Assembly: GCA_963677215.1 (NCBI GenBank)
Contig: OY781919.1
Span: 3,720,001-3,784,000 of the forward strand
Reading direction: 5' to 3'
Origin: G963676795 sp963677215
GTDB taxonomy: Bacteria > Desulfobacterota > Desulfuromonadia > Desulfuromonadales > Geopsychrobacteraceae
DNA: 64,000 nucleotides
The notes under the pieces were generated by a model. That model was given only the letters and a program-made list of their open reading frames with translations, searched no databases and had not been told where the DNA came from. The position numbers and the translations under genes are program-made. Of this stretch, positions 49,467 through 58,463 are shown in pieces. Numbering within the stretch: position 1 is the stretch's first letter; every line of letters begins with the position of its first letter.

Positions 49467-50126
49467 TCAGGCGAAAATATCGAGACTGGTCACTCCACCG
49501 CCGGCACTGATGTCATTGCTCTCCTCAGCATAACCGGCAAGACCAGGCTCTGTGCCCGATCCATCAGAGGTCATATCGGAATTCAGCACGGCCGAAGCCT
49601 CGCTAGAGATAGCCTGACGGGCTTCGCTGGCCATTGTCAAAGCACGCGAAGCGACGCGCATATCCTGTGCGCTCGGCTGAACGGGAGCCAACGCCGCAGC
49701 TCTGACCTGATTGGCCTTCTGCAGGGTTGCCTCAGGATCGCCAGGAATTGGTGAGATATCGATATTGACCTCACCGCCCGTAGCATAACTACGCCCATCC
49801 GGTCCTCGTGAATAGGAGAAGGATGGAGATCCTGCAAAGCTGCCGCCTGCCGCTGCATGGGCAGCCTCATGAGCACGTACTTCCTTGTCACGCGCCTGCA
49901 TCTGACGAATCTCCTCAGCCTCCTGAGACAACTCAAAAGTGTCACGCGGGCTGCCATCTGGTTTTGTCAGTTTCTGACCGGGTTCAGTCCGAACGTTCGG
50001 ATCAGTCTCCTCCTGGGCAGATGCAGTAGAGGTTGTTGATGTATCTTCGGAAGTCGTGGAATCTGCATTTTCAGGAAGAGTTGGGAAGAAACCAGATGAA
50101 TATGTAGCATTGCTTGAAATAATCAT
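49467..50126 (-). CDS. SprA-related putative metalloprotease (CJM1_0395 family)
   Basis: 219 aa. A Thr/Ser/Glu/Pro-rich disordered N-terminal third leads to VRAHEAAHAAAGG, an HExxH zinc-protease-like motif, followed by the family core GPDGRSYATGGEVNIDISPIPGDPEATLQKANQVRAAALAPVQPSAQDMRVASRA. No signal peptide is seen. The family is annotated as putative metalloprotease, but activity is unproven. Divergent from the response regulator gene 139 bp away, which may or may not control it. Confidence 0.82.
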   Translation of the reverse strand: MIISSNATYSSGFFPTLPENADSTTSEDTSTTSTASAQEETDPNVRTEPGQKLTKPDGSPRDTFELSQEAEEIRQMQARDKEVRAHEAAHAAAGGSFAGSPSFSYSRGPDGRSYATGGEVNIDISPIPGDPEATLQKANQVRAAALAPVQPSAQDMRVASRALTMASEARQAISSEASAVLNSDMTSDGSGTEPGLAGYAEESNDISAGGGVTSLDIFA

Positions 50127-50265
50127 GATTCACCACCTGTCTAGCAATATTACCCAATACGAAGATTAATTTCAACAAATATATCCATCGCCAATGTGCC
50201 AAATACGACTTGCCTATGCAATAGGACCATGTTAACGTCAATCAAATGACGCCAAGGAGGCTTCC

Positions 50266-51642
50266 GTGTCAGACAGACCACGTATTTTACTGATCGATGA
50301 CGAACCTGACAGCTGCAAAGCACTGTCTATCCTTCTGGGCAAAGCGGGCTACCTTGTTGATTTTTTCCACAGCGGAGAGGAAGCCCTCCAGCGAATCCAA
50401 CAGCAACAATACGACCTGATCATCAGCGATCTGCTGCTCCCGGGCGTGAGCGGGATCGATATCCTCAAGCAGGTCAAGGAGAAATCTCCTAACACCTCCG
50501 TCATTCTGATTACCGGAAACGCTTCGGCGGAAACCGCCGTCGAGGCCATGAAGGAAGGGGCGCTCGACTACATCACCAAGCCTTTCAACATTGAACGCCT
50601 CAAACTGCAGGTCGCCAAAGCCTTGGAGAAAAGCCGCCTGGTACTGGAAAACCAGTACTTGCGCCAGCAACTCCATGGCCGTTACCATTTTGACAATATC
50701 ATCGGCACCAGCCAGGCAATGCAGAAGGTATTCAGTCGCATGGAAAAGGTCGTTGCTACAGATTCGACGATTCTGATCCTCGGCGCGTCGGGAACAGGGA
50801 AAGAACTTGTCGCCAAGGCAATCCACTATAACGGACCGCGTAAGAACAAGCCCTTTGTCGCCATCAACTGCGGCGCAATCCCGGCCGACCTGCTTGAATC
50901 AGAGCTGTTTGGTCATGTCAAAGGCGCATTCACCAGTGCCATCGCCGACAAGCCGGGAAAGTTTGAAGTCGCCAACGGCGGCACAATTTTCCTCGATGAG
51001 ATTGGCGACATGCCCCTGCAGCTGCAGATGAAGCTGCTGCGAGTCCTGCAGGAACACGAATTTGAGCGAGTCGGCTCAAGCAAAAGGATCGAACTTGACG
51101 TCAGGCTGATCTCGGCGACCAACGTCGATCTTCAGGACCAGGTCAAAAAAGGCAATTTCAGGGAAGACCTCTATTACCGCCTGAATGTCATCCCGGTACA
51201 CCTCCCCTCCCTCAAGGAACGGCGTGGAGACATACCTCAGCTTGCCCGCTATTTTCTGGAAAAAACCTGTAAGGAGATGAACCGCCAGATGACCATCGAC
51301 AGCGATGCGCTCCAGGCCATGGAGAACTACGACTGGCCGGGCAATGTCAGGGAGATGGAAAATATCATCGAACGGGTCGTAGCCCTGACTGACAGCAATG
51401 TAATTCACTACACCGATCTGCCGACCGATATTGCAGAAAGCCTGAAGGAAACGGAAAAGATCTCGACACAACTGACCAGTGCCGGGGTGAACCTAAATCT
51501 TCTGGTTGCGGAACTTGAAAAGGACCTGATCCAGCAGGCACTACTGATCAGTCGAGGTGTGAAAGCACGTGCAGCAGAGCTGTTAGGGCTCAACCGCACG
51601 ACCCTGGTAGAGAAGATGAAACGTCTGGGGCTGGAACTATAG
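50266..51642 (+). CDS. NtrC-type sigma-54 response regulator
   Basis: 458 aa. Receiver domain (1-120) with the acidic pair IDDEPD and phospho-Asp in DLIISDLLLPGVSG; AAA+ module with GASGTGKE, GAFTSA (the sigma-54 contact loop, Ser in place of Gly) and FLDEIGD; Fis-type HTH at the end (ARAAELLGLNRTTLVEKMKRLGL). The start is GTG at 50266 with AAGGAGG upstream. No histidine kinase is adjacent, so it is an orphan; its targets are unknown. Confidence 0.93.
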   Translation: MSDRPRILLIDDEPDSCKALSILLGKAGYLVDFFHSGEEALQRIQQQQYDLIISDLLLPGVSGIDILKQVKEKSPNTSVILITGNASAETAVEAMKEGALDYITKPFNIERLKLQVAKALEKSRLVLENQYLRQQLHGRYHFDNIIGTSQAMQKVFSRMEKVVATDSTILILGASGTGKELVAKAIHYNGPRKNKPFVAINCGAIPADLLESELFGHVKGAFTSAIADKPGKFEVANGGTIFLDEIGDMPLQLQMKLLRVLQEHEFERVGSSKRIELDVRLISATNVDLQDQVKKGNFREDLYYRLNVIPVHLPSLKERRGDIPQLARYFLEKTCKEMNRQMTIDSDALQAMENYDWPGNVREMENIIERVVALTDSNVIHYTDLPTDIAESLKETEKISTQLTSAGVNLNLLVAELEKDLIQQALLISRGVKARAAELLGLNRTTLVEKMKRLGLEL

Positions 51643-51654
51643 TTCCAGCCCCAG
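51625..51654. terminator. Perfect 30-bp palindrome covering the response regulator stop codon
   Basis: CTGGGGCTGGAACTA (51625-51639) is followed directly by its exact complement to 51654; the TAG stop (51640-51642) lies at the centre. CTTTAATTAA follows. It probably acts as a bidirectional terminator for the convergent regulator and typA genes, although the T-run is short. Confidence 0.6.
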
Positions 51655-51660
51655 CTTTAA

Positions 51661-53475
51661 TTAACCTTTGGTTTTCTTTTCCATCTTTTTGCGCTCGTTG
51701 GCGTCAAGGTAACGCTTGCGCAGGCGAATCGACTTAGGAGTGACCTCGACCAGCTCATCGTCATCAATATATTCAAGAGCCTGCTCCAGAGACAGAACCT
51801 TCGGCGGGGTCAAACGCACTGCATCGTCGCTGCCCGAAGCACGGACGTTGGTCAGTTTCTTTCCCTTACTGACGTTGACGACAAGATCGTTCTCCTTGGC
51901 ATGCTGCCCAACGATCATCCCTTCGTAGACATCAATCCCCGGGCCGACAAAAAGGATGCCGCGGTCCTGCAGACCGAACAGCGAGTAGGCGACGGTTTCA
52001 CCTGCGTCCATGGCAATCAAAACGCCATTCTTACGGCCAATTATCGGCCCCTTGTGCGGACCGTACTCGTCAAAGGTGTGGTTCATGACACCGGTACCGC
52101 GGGTATCAGTCAAAAACTCGGTCCTGAAGCCGATCAGGCCACGGGCCGGAATCTTGAACTCAAGACGGTTGGTTCCGTCCATCGGCACCATTGAAAGCAT
52201 TTCAGCCTTGCGGGTTCCGAGCTTTTCGATGACGGTTCCCTGGTATTCCTCCGGCACATCAATGGTCAGGTGCTCCATCGGCTCATGACGCACGCCGTCG
52301 ATCTCACGGAAGATAACCTCCGGCTTGGAAACCGACATTTCAAAACCTTCGCGACGCATGTTCTCGATCAGAATCGACAAGTGCAGCTCACCACGACCGG
52401 AAACCTTGAAGGTGTCGGTATTGTCGGTGTCTTCAACGCGCAGGGAAACGTTGGTCAGCAGCTCCTTCATCAGGCGGTCACGGATATTCCGTGAGGTTAC
52501 GTATTTCCCTTCGCGGCCAGCAAAAGGAGAGTTGCTGACCATGAAGTTCATCGACAGGGTCGGCTCGTCGATGGCGACATAAGGCAGTGCTTCCGGGCTT
52601 TCAGCAGAAGCGATGGTCTCACCGATACCAAGATCCTCGAAACCGGCGATGGAAACAATATCTCCGGCAATCGCTTCCTCGATCTCAACCTGCTGCAAGC
52701 CCTGATAGCCGAGCAGCTTGGAGATACGGCCATTGACAACCTTGCCTTCCTTGTCGATGGTCGCCACAGTTTCACCAGCCTTGACGCGACCGTTAAAGAT
52801 CTTGCCGGTGACGATACGACCGATGAACTTATTATAGGCAACACTGGTGACCAGCATCTGCAGCGGCTTGGAGGCATCACCGGTCGGCGGATCAACGTTA
52901 TCACGAATGGTCTGAAACAGCGGCTCGAGGTTGTCCGATTCATCGTCCAGATCGAGCTTGGCGTAACCGTTCTTGGCACTGGCGTAGACGATCGGGAATT
53001 CGAGCTGTTCCTCGTTAGCGTTCAGTTCGCAGAACAGGTCGAAGACCATGTTGACGACATCTTCAGGACGGGCCCCCGGACGGTCGATCTTATTGATGAC
53101 GACAATCGGCTTGAGCCCCAGGTCCAGAGATTTCTTGAGAACAAAACGGGTCTGCGGCATCGGGCCATCGAAAGCGTCGACCAACAGCAGAACGGAGTCA
53201 ACCATCTTGAGAATCCGCTCGACCTCGCCACCGAAATCGGCGTGGCCCGGAGTGTCGACGATATTGATCTTGAGATCACCATGCTGGACCGACAGGTTCT
53301 TGGAAAGGATGGTGATACCACGCTCCTTTTCCAGATCGTTGCTGTCCATGACGCGCTCAGTAATCGCCTGATTCTCACGGAAAACCCCGGACTGAATCAG
53401 CATGGCATCGACCAACGTGGTTTTACCGTGGTCAACGTGGGCAATAATTGCGATATTTCTTATCTTGTCTGACAT
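51661..53475 (-). CDS. typA: Translational GTPase TypA/BipA
   Basis: 604 aa. GTPase motifs AHVDHGKTTL (G1), RGITI (G2), DTPGHADFGGEVER (G3), NKIDRPGA (G4) and YASAKNG (G5) are present, followed by the beta-barrel, two alpha-beta domains and the BipA C-terminal domain (LSLEQALEYIDDDELVEVTPKSIRLRKRYLDANERKK). It binds ribosomes and aids 50S assembly under stress. ATG at 53475. Monocistronic. Confidence 0.97.
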   Translation of the reverse strand: MSDKIRNIAIIAHVDHGKTTLVDAMLIQSGVFRENQAITERVMDSNDLEKERGITILSKNLSVQHGDLKINIVDTPGHADFGGEVERILKMVDSVLLLVDAFDGPMPQTRFVLKKSLDLGLKPIVVINKIDRPGARPEDVVNMVFDLFCELNANEEQLEFPIVYASAKNGYAKLDLDDESDNLEPLFQTIRDNVDPPTGDASKPLQMLVTSVAYNKFIGRIVTGKIFNGRVKAGETVATIDKEGKVVNGRISKLLGYQGLQQVEIEEAIAGDIVSIAGFEDLGIGETIASAESPEALPYVAIDEPTLSMNFMVSNSPFAGREGKYVTSRNIRDRLMKELLTNVSLRVEDTDNTDTFKVSGRGELHLSILIENMRREGFEMSVSKPEVIFREIDGVRHEPMEHLTIDVPEEYQGTVIEKLGTRKAEMLSMVPMDGTNRLEFKIPARGLIGFRTEFLTDTRGTGVMNHTFDEYGPHKGPIIGRKNGVLIAMDAGETVAYSLFGLQDRGILFVGPGIDVYEGMIVGQHAKENDLVVNVSKGKKLTNVRASGSDDAVRLTPPKVLSLEQALEYIDDDELVEVTPKSIRLRKRYLDANERKKMEKKTKG

Positions 53476-53518
53476 ATAATAAGTCCTTTAGAAACAATAA
53501 CTTTCCGAAAAGATCGGG

Positions 53519-53547
53519 ATTATGCCAGAAAGCCCATGACAAGCCAA
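53519..53547 (-). promoter_or_regulatory. Predicted promoter of typA
   Basis: On the minus strand TTGGCT (53547-53542), 17-nt spacer, CATAAT (53524-53519), about 44 nt before the start. Confidence 0.5.
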
Positions 53548-53613
53548 GGAAATAAACAACATAAATCAAATTCTAACAGCAGGAATTTATCAGGGCGGTA
53601 AATATTCAATTTC

Positions 53614-53642
53614 TTGACAGGTATTGATCTTTTACCTATGGT
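53614..53642 (+). promoter_or_regulatory. Predicted promoter of aroKB
   Basis: TTGACA (53614-53619), 17-nt spacer, TATGGT (53637-53642), about 38 nt before the start. Divergent from the typA promoter. Confidence 0.6.
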
Positions 53643-53680
53643 TTTGGCTGAATTGTCGCGCTTGAAGGATAATAACACGC

Positions 53681-55261
53681 ATGTCAAAATCGAATATCAT
53701 TCTGACTGGTTTCATGGGAACCGGCAAAACGACCGTCGGCCGCCTGATGGCGGATAAGCTCAATTACGAGTTCATCGACACCGATGTCTTTATTGAAGAG
53801 CGGATCGGCTGCACCATCGCCGAGTACTTCCGCGACCAGGGGGAAGCCGCCTTCCGCCAACAGGAAGCAAACCTGGCCCAGGAGCTGTCAAAACGCAAAG
53901 GGCTGGTCATTTCAACCGGCGGACGGATGATGCTCGACCCGGCCAACGCTGCTGCCTTAAGTGCCACAGGACGGGTATTCTGCCTGGTCGCCACCCCGGA
54001 AGAGATCCTTGAAAGGGTCACGGGAGATTCAAACGTCAGGCCACTGTTGCAGGTCGCCAATCCGCTCGAACATATCGTCGAGCTGCTGGAACAGCGCAAA
54101 AAAGGCTACCGACGCTTCTCCCAATTCACCACCTCGGAACGCAACCCGCATGACATCGCCGATGAACTGAGCGAATTCGTTCAGGGTAAAAAAGATCTCA
54201 GACTTGAGATCTCGACTCCATCTACCGCTTACGAATTCATTGTCGGCGGAGGAATCCTCCCCTTCATCAATCATCTGGCTCACATTGAAGGGCCGGTCGC
54301 CATCATTACCGATGAATCAGTTGCCCCGCTCTATGCTCAGAGCTGCGGTGTCGCTGATGTCATTATCAGCATTCCCCCAGGTCGCCAGCATAAAACCCTG
54401 GAGACAACCCAGAGGATCTACCAGCAGCTACTTGCCGCCGGCATCGACCGCAGCGGCACCATCATCGCCCTAGGCGGCACGGTCATCAGTGAACTTGCCG
54501 GTTTTGTCGCTGCGACCTACATGCGTGGTATTGACTGCGTCCAGTGCCCGACCAGCCTGCTGGCCATGGTTGACACCAGCATCGGCGGCAAGACGGGAAT
54601 CGATCTGCCGGAAGGAAAAAACATCATCGGTGCCTTCAAGCAGCCGAAGACCGTCATTGCCGATGTTGCAACCCTGCAGAGCCTCTCGCCGCGAGCCTTC
54701 GCTTCAGGCATGGCCGAAATCATCAAGCACAGCCTGATCGCCGATTCCGACCTGTTGAAAAAGATCGAGTCGGGTAATTGGAAACCTGCCGATGGCGGTT
54801 TCCAGGAAGCCTCCGCCCTGCAGGAACTGGTCGCCCAGGCAATACAGGTCAAAATCAACATCATCCAAGAGGATCCTTACGATCAGGGGCGCCGGGCCGT
54901 GCTCAACTTCGGCCATACCTTCGCCAATGCGATCGAACTGCTCAGCAATCACCAGGTTAACCACGGGGAAGCCGTCGCCATCGGCCTGGTCATCGCTGCC
55001 ACTCTGTCGGCAAAACTCGGGCTCTGCGACAAGCAACTGATCGTACGGATCGAGAAGGTTCTGACCTCTGCCGCTCTGCCGATTCGTATTCCGGTTGGGA
55101 TGGAACCTGAAGAGATCATCAAGGTTATGGCCAACGACAAAAAGAAAAAGGACGGCAAGGTCCGCTATATTCTGATTCGCGATTTAGGCGATGTCTTCAT
55201 GACCGATGACGTTCAGGATGCCAGCGTTCTTGAGGTCCTGCGGAGCCTGGTCGAAAAATAA
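53681..55261 (+). CDS. aroKB: Fused shikimate kinase / 3-dehydroquinate synthase
   Basis: 526 aa. Residues 1-165 are shikimate kinase (P-loop GFMGTGKTTVG, FIDTDVFIEERIGCTIAEYF, STGGRMML). Residues about 180-520 are dehydroquinate synthase (IPPGRQHKTLET, ALGGTVISELAGFVAATYMRG, TSIGGKTGIDLPEGKNIIGAF, with metal ligands in MAEIIKH, FGHTFANAIE and NHGEAVAIG). The two steps flank dehydroquinase and shikimate dehydrogenase in the pathway, so this is not channelling of adjacent steps. The third Gly of the usual kinase GGG motif is Arg, and the synthase GGGVIGDL is GGTVISEL. Monocistronic; the terminator follows. Confidence 0.9.
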   Translation: MSKSNIILTGFMGTGKTTVGRLMADKLNYEFIDTDVFIEERIGCTIAEYFRDQGEAAFRQQEANLAQELSKRKGLVISTGGRMMLDPANAAALSATGRVFCLVATPEEILERVTGDSNVRPLLQVANPLEHIVELLEQRKKGYRRFSQFTTSERNPHDIADELSEFVQGKKDLRLEISTPSTAYEFIVGGGILPFINHLAHIEGPVAIITDESVAPLYAQSCGVADVIISIPPGRQHKTLETTQRIYQQLLAAGIDRSGTIIALGGTVISELAGFVAATYMRGIDCVQCPTSLLAMVDTSIGGKTGIDLPEGKNIIGAFKQPKTVIADVATLQSLSPRAFASGMAEIIKHSLIADSDLLKKIESGNWKPADGGFQEASALQELVAQAIQVKINIIQEDPYDQGRRAVLNFGHTFANAIELLSNHQVNHGEAVAIGLVIAATLSAKLGLCDKQLIVRIEKVLTSAALPIRIPVGMEPEEIIKVMANDKKKKDGKVRYILIRDLGDVFMTDDVQDASVLEVLRSLVEK

Positions 55262-55276
55262 CAGCCTTATACGGAG

Positions 55277-55306
55277 AAAGCCCGGATCTGACTCGAACCG
55301 GGCTTT
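55277..55306 (+). terminator. Terminator after aroKB
   Basis: AAAGCCCGG (55277-55285) pairs with CCGGGCTTT (55298-55306), 12-nt loop, then CCCATTTC. A moderate stem; it could also serve the convergent iclR gene. Confidence 0.65.
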
Positions 55307-55339
55307 CCCATTTCATTCTGTTCTCAAAAAAAACCAATC

Positions 55340-56128
55340 TCAGGCCTCGCCCATCAGACGGGACATTTCTCGCGTAATTTCAAGCAAGCCCTTTATCAGT
55401 CGCTCGCGGTTTTCCTCCTTGAAGCGATGAGAAGGACCAACGATGGCAATAACAGCAGGGACATTGTTGTCAAAATCAAAAAGCGGAGCCGCTATCGCAG
55501 AGATACCCTCTTCTCGCCCCTGATCATTGATGTCGTAACCACGCTGACGGATCAACGCCAGGCGCTCTTTTATCGCACCGGAATCCATGATCGTGTTTTC
55601 AGTAAAGCGAACCATCTGCACCCTGGTGAGCACCCTCTCAACAAAAGCAGGATCTGAATAGGCCAGCAGTGTCCGGCCTGAAGCCGTCGGTGCCAGTTCC
55701 ATGTAATCACCTTCGTTGATCGAGTAAACCAAACGGGAATGACCCATCTCACGGGCCATACAGATACTCCTGGTTCCATCTATGACGAACAGCGCTGTAG
55801 ATTCGCCGGTTTCAGCAGTCAGCTTGCGCATCAGCGGAACCGCGATCGAACGCAGCGAGTTGGTCTTCTCATAGACCTTGCCAAGCACCATCAACTTCGG
55901 TCCCAGTCGATAGTTGGTCCTCGAGGTCCTGACCAGATAGCCGGAATGGATCAGAGTTCCGCACAAACGGTGCACCCGGCTCTTGTACAGACCGGTTTTA
56001 TCGCATAGCTGGTTCAGTGACAGTTCCGTTTCCTGCGGGGTAAAACAGTCGAGAATTTCCAGTGCTTTGGTAACGGCATCTACAATAGGGACAGCCGAGG
56101 GCTTCTTTTCAACATCCTGCTGCGCCAT
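55340..56128 (-). CDS. IclR-family transcriptional regulator
   Basis: 262 aa. N-terminal winged helix (VDAVTKALEILDCFTPQETELSLNQLCDKTGLYKSRVHRLCGTLIHSGYLVR) and C-terminal effector domain (SIAVPLMRKLTAETGESTALFV, YMELAPTASGRTLLAY, GISAIAAPLFDFDNNVPAVIAIVGPSHRF). I chose the ATG at 56128, with GGGGG 6 nt upstream; it overlaps the lyase gene by 20 nt. It is cotranscribed with the lyase and dehydrogenase genes and probably controls them and the divergent transporter operon. Confidence 0.92.
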   Translation of the reverse strand: MAQQDVEKKPSAVPIVDAVTKALEILDCFTPQETELSLNQLCDKTGLYKSRVHRLCGTLIHSGYLVRTSRTNYRLGPKLMVLGKVYEKTNSLRSIAVPLMRKLTAETGESTALFVIDGTRSICMAREMGHSRLVYSINEGDYMELAPTASGRTLLAYSDPAFVERVLTRVQMVRFTENTIMDSGAIKERLALIRQRGYDINDQGREEGISAIAAPLFDFDNNVPAVIAIVGPSHRFKEENRERLIKGLLEITREMSRLMGEA

Positions 56129-57041
56129 AACATCCCCCTGAGGCAATGACAGTCTTCATCCGACCGGACAGTTTACGATCCAGTAAGGTTTCAAGGAGCC
56201 CTACAGTATCACAGAGAGCCTTAACGTCAATACCTGTCTTGACGCCCAGCGAATCGAACATATTGACAGCATCTTCAGTCGGCACATTGCCTGCTGCACC
56301 ACGGATAAAAGGACAACCGCCCAGGCCGCCGGTGCAGACATCGAACACCCTGACTCCCGCCCGATAGCCGGCGTACATATTGACCATACCCAACCCGCGG
56401 GTATCATGCAGATGCAGGGACAGCCCAACCTGTGGAAATTCATTACCAACCTTACCAACCAGGGACTGAATCGATTCAGGATTTCCCATCCCGGTCGAAT
56501 CGGCCAGGTTGATCTCAGCGGCCCCGGCACTTGCCAGTTTTTCAGCAGCATTCAGTACGGCCGCTTCAGCAATCCGTCCTTCGTAAGCACAGCCGAACGA
56601 ACATTGCAGGCCAGCCCGCACAGTCAGCCCGGAATTTACCGCCTGGGTGATCAGACCGGTCATTGCATCAAGAGCGTCTGCAGCGGACTTTCCGGCATTC
56701 TTCAGGCTGTGGGTATTGCTCACCGAGACCGACATGCTGACGTGCCTAACACCACAATCGAGAGCTCTTCCAAGCCCTTTGTCATTGAGAATCAGGGCTG
56801 TAATTAGAGGCCCGTGAGGATTCTGCTGCAATATGGTTCGGATCAACTCATCGGAGTCGGCCATCTGCGGCACACGCTTGGGATTGACAAATGAACCGAC
56901 CTGAATACGACCGACACCAGCGTTCTTCAGGCTGTCAAAAATCTGCAGTTTTTCCTCGAGAAAAAAAATCCGTTTTTCAACCTGCAATCCATCCCTTAAA
57001 CATTCGTCTTCAAGTACGACATCAAGTTTTTCAGAACCCAT
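56109..57041 (-). CDS. Hydroxymethylglutaryl-CoA lyase-like enzyme
   Basis: 310 aa of the HMGL/DRE-TIM family. Seen: ECLRDGLQVEKRIF (the DRxGxQ region), SLHLHDTRGLG (metal His pair) and CTGGLGGCPFIRGAAGNVPTEDAV with the catalytic Cys signature of HMG-CoA lyases. Classical members cleave HMG-CoA to acetyl-CoA and acetoacetate; relatives cleave other 3-hydroxyacyl-CoA thioesters. Given the aldehyde dehydrogenase and transporter nearby, the real substrate may differ. 31 nt downstream of the dehydrogenase. Confidence 0.87.
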   Translation of the reverse strand: MGSEKLDVVLEDECLRDGLQVEKRIFFLEEKLQIFDSLKNAGVGRIQVGSFVNPKRVPQMADSDELIRTILQQNPHGPLITALILNDKGLGRALDCGVRHVSMSVSVSNTHSLKNAGKSAADALDAMTGLITQAVNSGLTVRAGLQCSFGCAYEGRIAEAAVLNAAEKLASAGAAEINLADSTGMGNPESIQSLVGKVGNEFPQVGLSLHLHDTRGLGMVNMYAGYRAGVRVFDVCTGGLGGCPFIRGAAGNVPTEDAVNMFDSLGVKTGIDVKALCDTVGLLETLLDRKLSGRMKTVIASGGCYGAAGC

Positions 57042-57072
57042 AAGCTTACCTTTTCCGAATCAAAGAGATGCC

Positions 57073-58062
57073 TCAGTCGGCGACACGAACCAGAACCTTC
57101 ATACGCTGAGGCGCTCCGAAATTTTCCAGGGCATCCTGTAACTGTTCGAGGGTAATCCGATCCGAAATCAACGGTTCGCTATTGATCCGGCCTTGACTCA
57201 GGTACTCGAGACATTGAGGAATCTCATCGGTATAGATCATCGAGCCTCTGATCGACAGCTCCTTGCGAACAATCTGTACCGTCGAAACGGAATGATCCTT
57301 CCCCGGAATACCGAGCAGAACGATCGTTCCACCGGGAGCGGCCAGATTTATCGACTGCTCAAGAGCGGCAACCGCCCCACTGGTTTCAAAGACGACATCA
57401 AACTGACCATAGAGGGGCTGCAACTCGTCCTGACTAGAAACGGCCCGGCGGGCGCCGAGACGTGAGGCCAGTTCCAGACGTGGCTCCATCAGATCACAGA
57501 TGGTAATATTGTCACAGTTATGTTCAACCAGCTGCAGGGTCAGTTGGCCCATGACGCCGGCACCAAAAATCAAGGTTCGCGACTGCATTTTGACCTGAGC
57601 AAGATTGAATGCGTGGACGGCCACGGCAAAGGGCTCGGCAAATATTGCAACATCATCCGGCAGCGCATCAGGCACCGGGCAGACCGCCTGCGCAGGGACA
57701 ACAACATATTCAGCAAAGACGCCATGGGTATCGATACCGAGACGCACCTTATTGCGACATAGGTTGGTCATGCCCTTCTGACAGAGGTCACAATGGCCAC
57801 AAAAAAAGTTGGGATGAATAGCGACCCGCTGTCCAATATAGATGTTCTCAACCTCAGCACCGACAGACTCAACGACTCCGATCGCTTCGTGCCCAAGAAC
57901 AACGGGAAGCCCGGTCTGGATTTTACCGGTGAAGACGGAACTGTCGGAACCACAGAGAGCTGCATACTTCACAGCGATTCGAACTTGATCCTTTTGCGGG
58001 ACAGGCGTATCAATATCCTCGACAACAATACGTCCTAAATCCTTTAACACTGCAGCCTTCAT
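57073..58062 (-). CDS. Zinc-dependent medium-chain alcohol dehydrogenase
   Basis: 329 aa. Catalytic zinc site CGSD and GHEAIG, structural zinc cysteines CGHCDLCQKGMTNLC, and nucleotide-binding FGAGVMGQLTLQL place it with the sorbitol/threonine/butanediol dehydrogenase group. The residues after the second fold strand (CDLMEPR) begin with Asp, which suggests NAD. The substrate is probably a polyol or hydroxy acid used by this locus; not resolvable here. ATG at 58062. First gene of the minus-strand unit with the lyase and iclR genes. Confidence 0.88.
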   Translation of the reverse strand: MKAAVLKDLGRIVVEDIDTPVPQKDQVRIAVKYAALCGSDSSVFTGKIQTGLPVVLGHEAIGVVESVGAEVENIYIGQRVAIHPNFFCGHCDLCQKGMTNLCRNKVRLGIDTHGVFAEYVVVPAQAVCPVPDALPDDVAIFAEPFAVAVHAFNLAQVKMQSRTLIFGAGVMGQLTLQLVEHNCDNITICDLMEPRLELASRLGARRAVSSQDELQPLYGQFDVVFETSGAVAALEQSINLAAPGGTIVLLGIPGKDHSVSTVQIVRKELSIRGSMIYTDEIPQCLEYLSQGRINSEPLISDRITLEQLQDALENFGAPQRMKVLVRVAD

Positions 58063-58463
58063 ATTTCCTCCATCCTATCTAGCAGACCACTGTTTCACCA
58101 AGTAGGTTAGACCTTTCTTGACATTAAATCAATAGCACACCTCGGAAAAAAGTCTTTGGTATACATTTTTTCATATTTCCCTGTTTTAGCGATATAATTT
58201 TGTTTCATCAAGAATCTCAATAACTTCCTTTAGCAGTCGGACCTTCAGATCACCAGAATGGGCCGATTTTGACAAAATATCGTTTTATTTAGATGTTGAC
58301 AGCAACCTCATCGACAAATATCCTCCTGAAAAGGACGGTGTCCTTCCCTAAAGGATGCAACAGCTTAGGAGATAACCAACGAAAGTAAAAAAATAGAGTA
58401 AAATATATCCTGAGGCACCTGACAACTGCTGGTCACCACACCTATCATCAATGGAGGCAACAA
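58063..58463. other. Divergent control region of 401 bp
   Basis: An AT-rich region between the dehydrogenase unit and the transporter unit with no gene. It holds the promoter at 58296 and, in the transporter leader, a small hairpin AAGGAC/GTCCTT (58336-58350). It is the obvious place for IclR binding sites, but I could not define a convincing operator by eye. Confidence 0.5.
58296..58324 (+). promoter_or_regulatory. Predicted promoter of the tct operon
   Basis: TTGACA (58296-58301), 17-nt spacer, TATCCT (58319-58324). It leaves a leader of about 130 nt before tctC. Confidence 0.55.
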
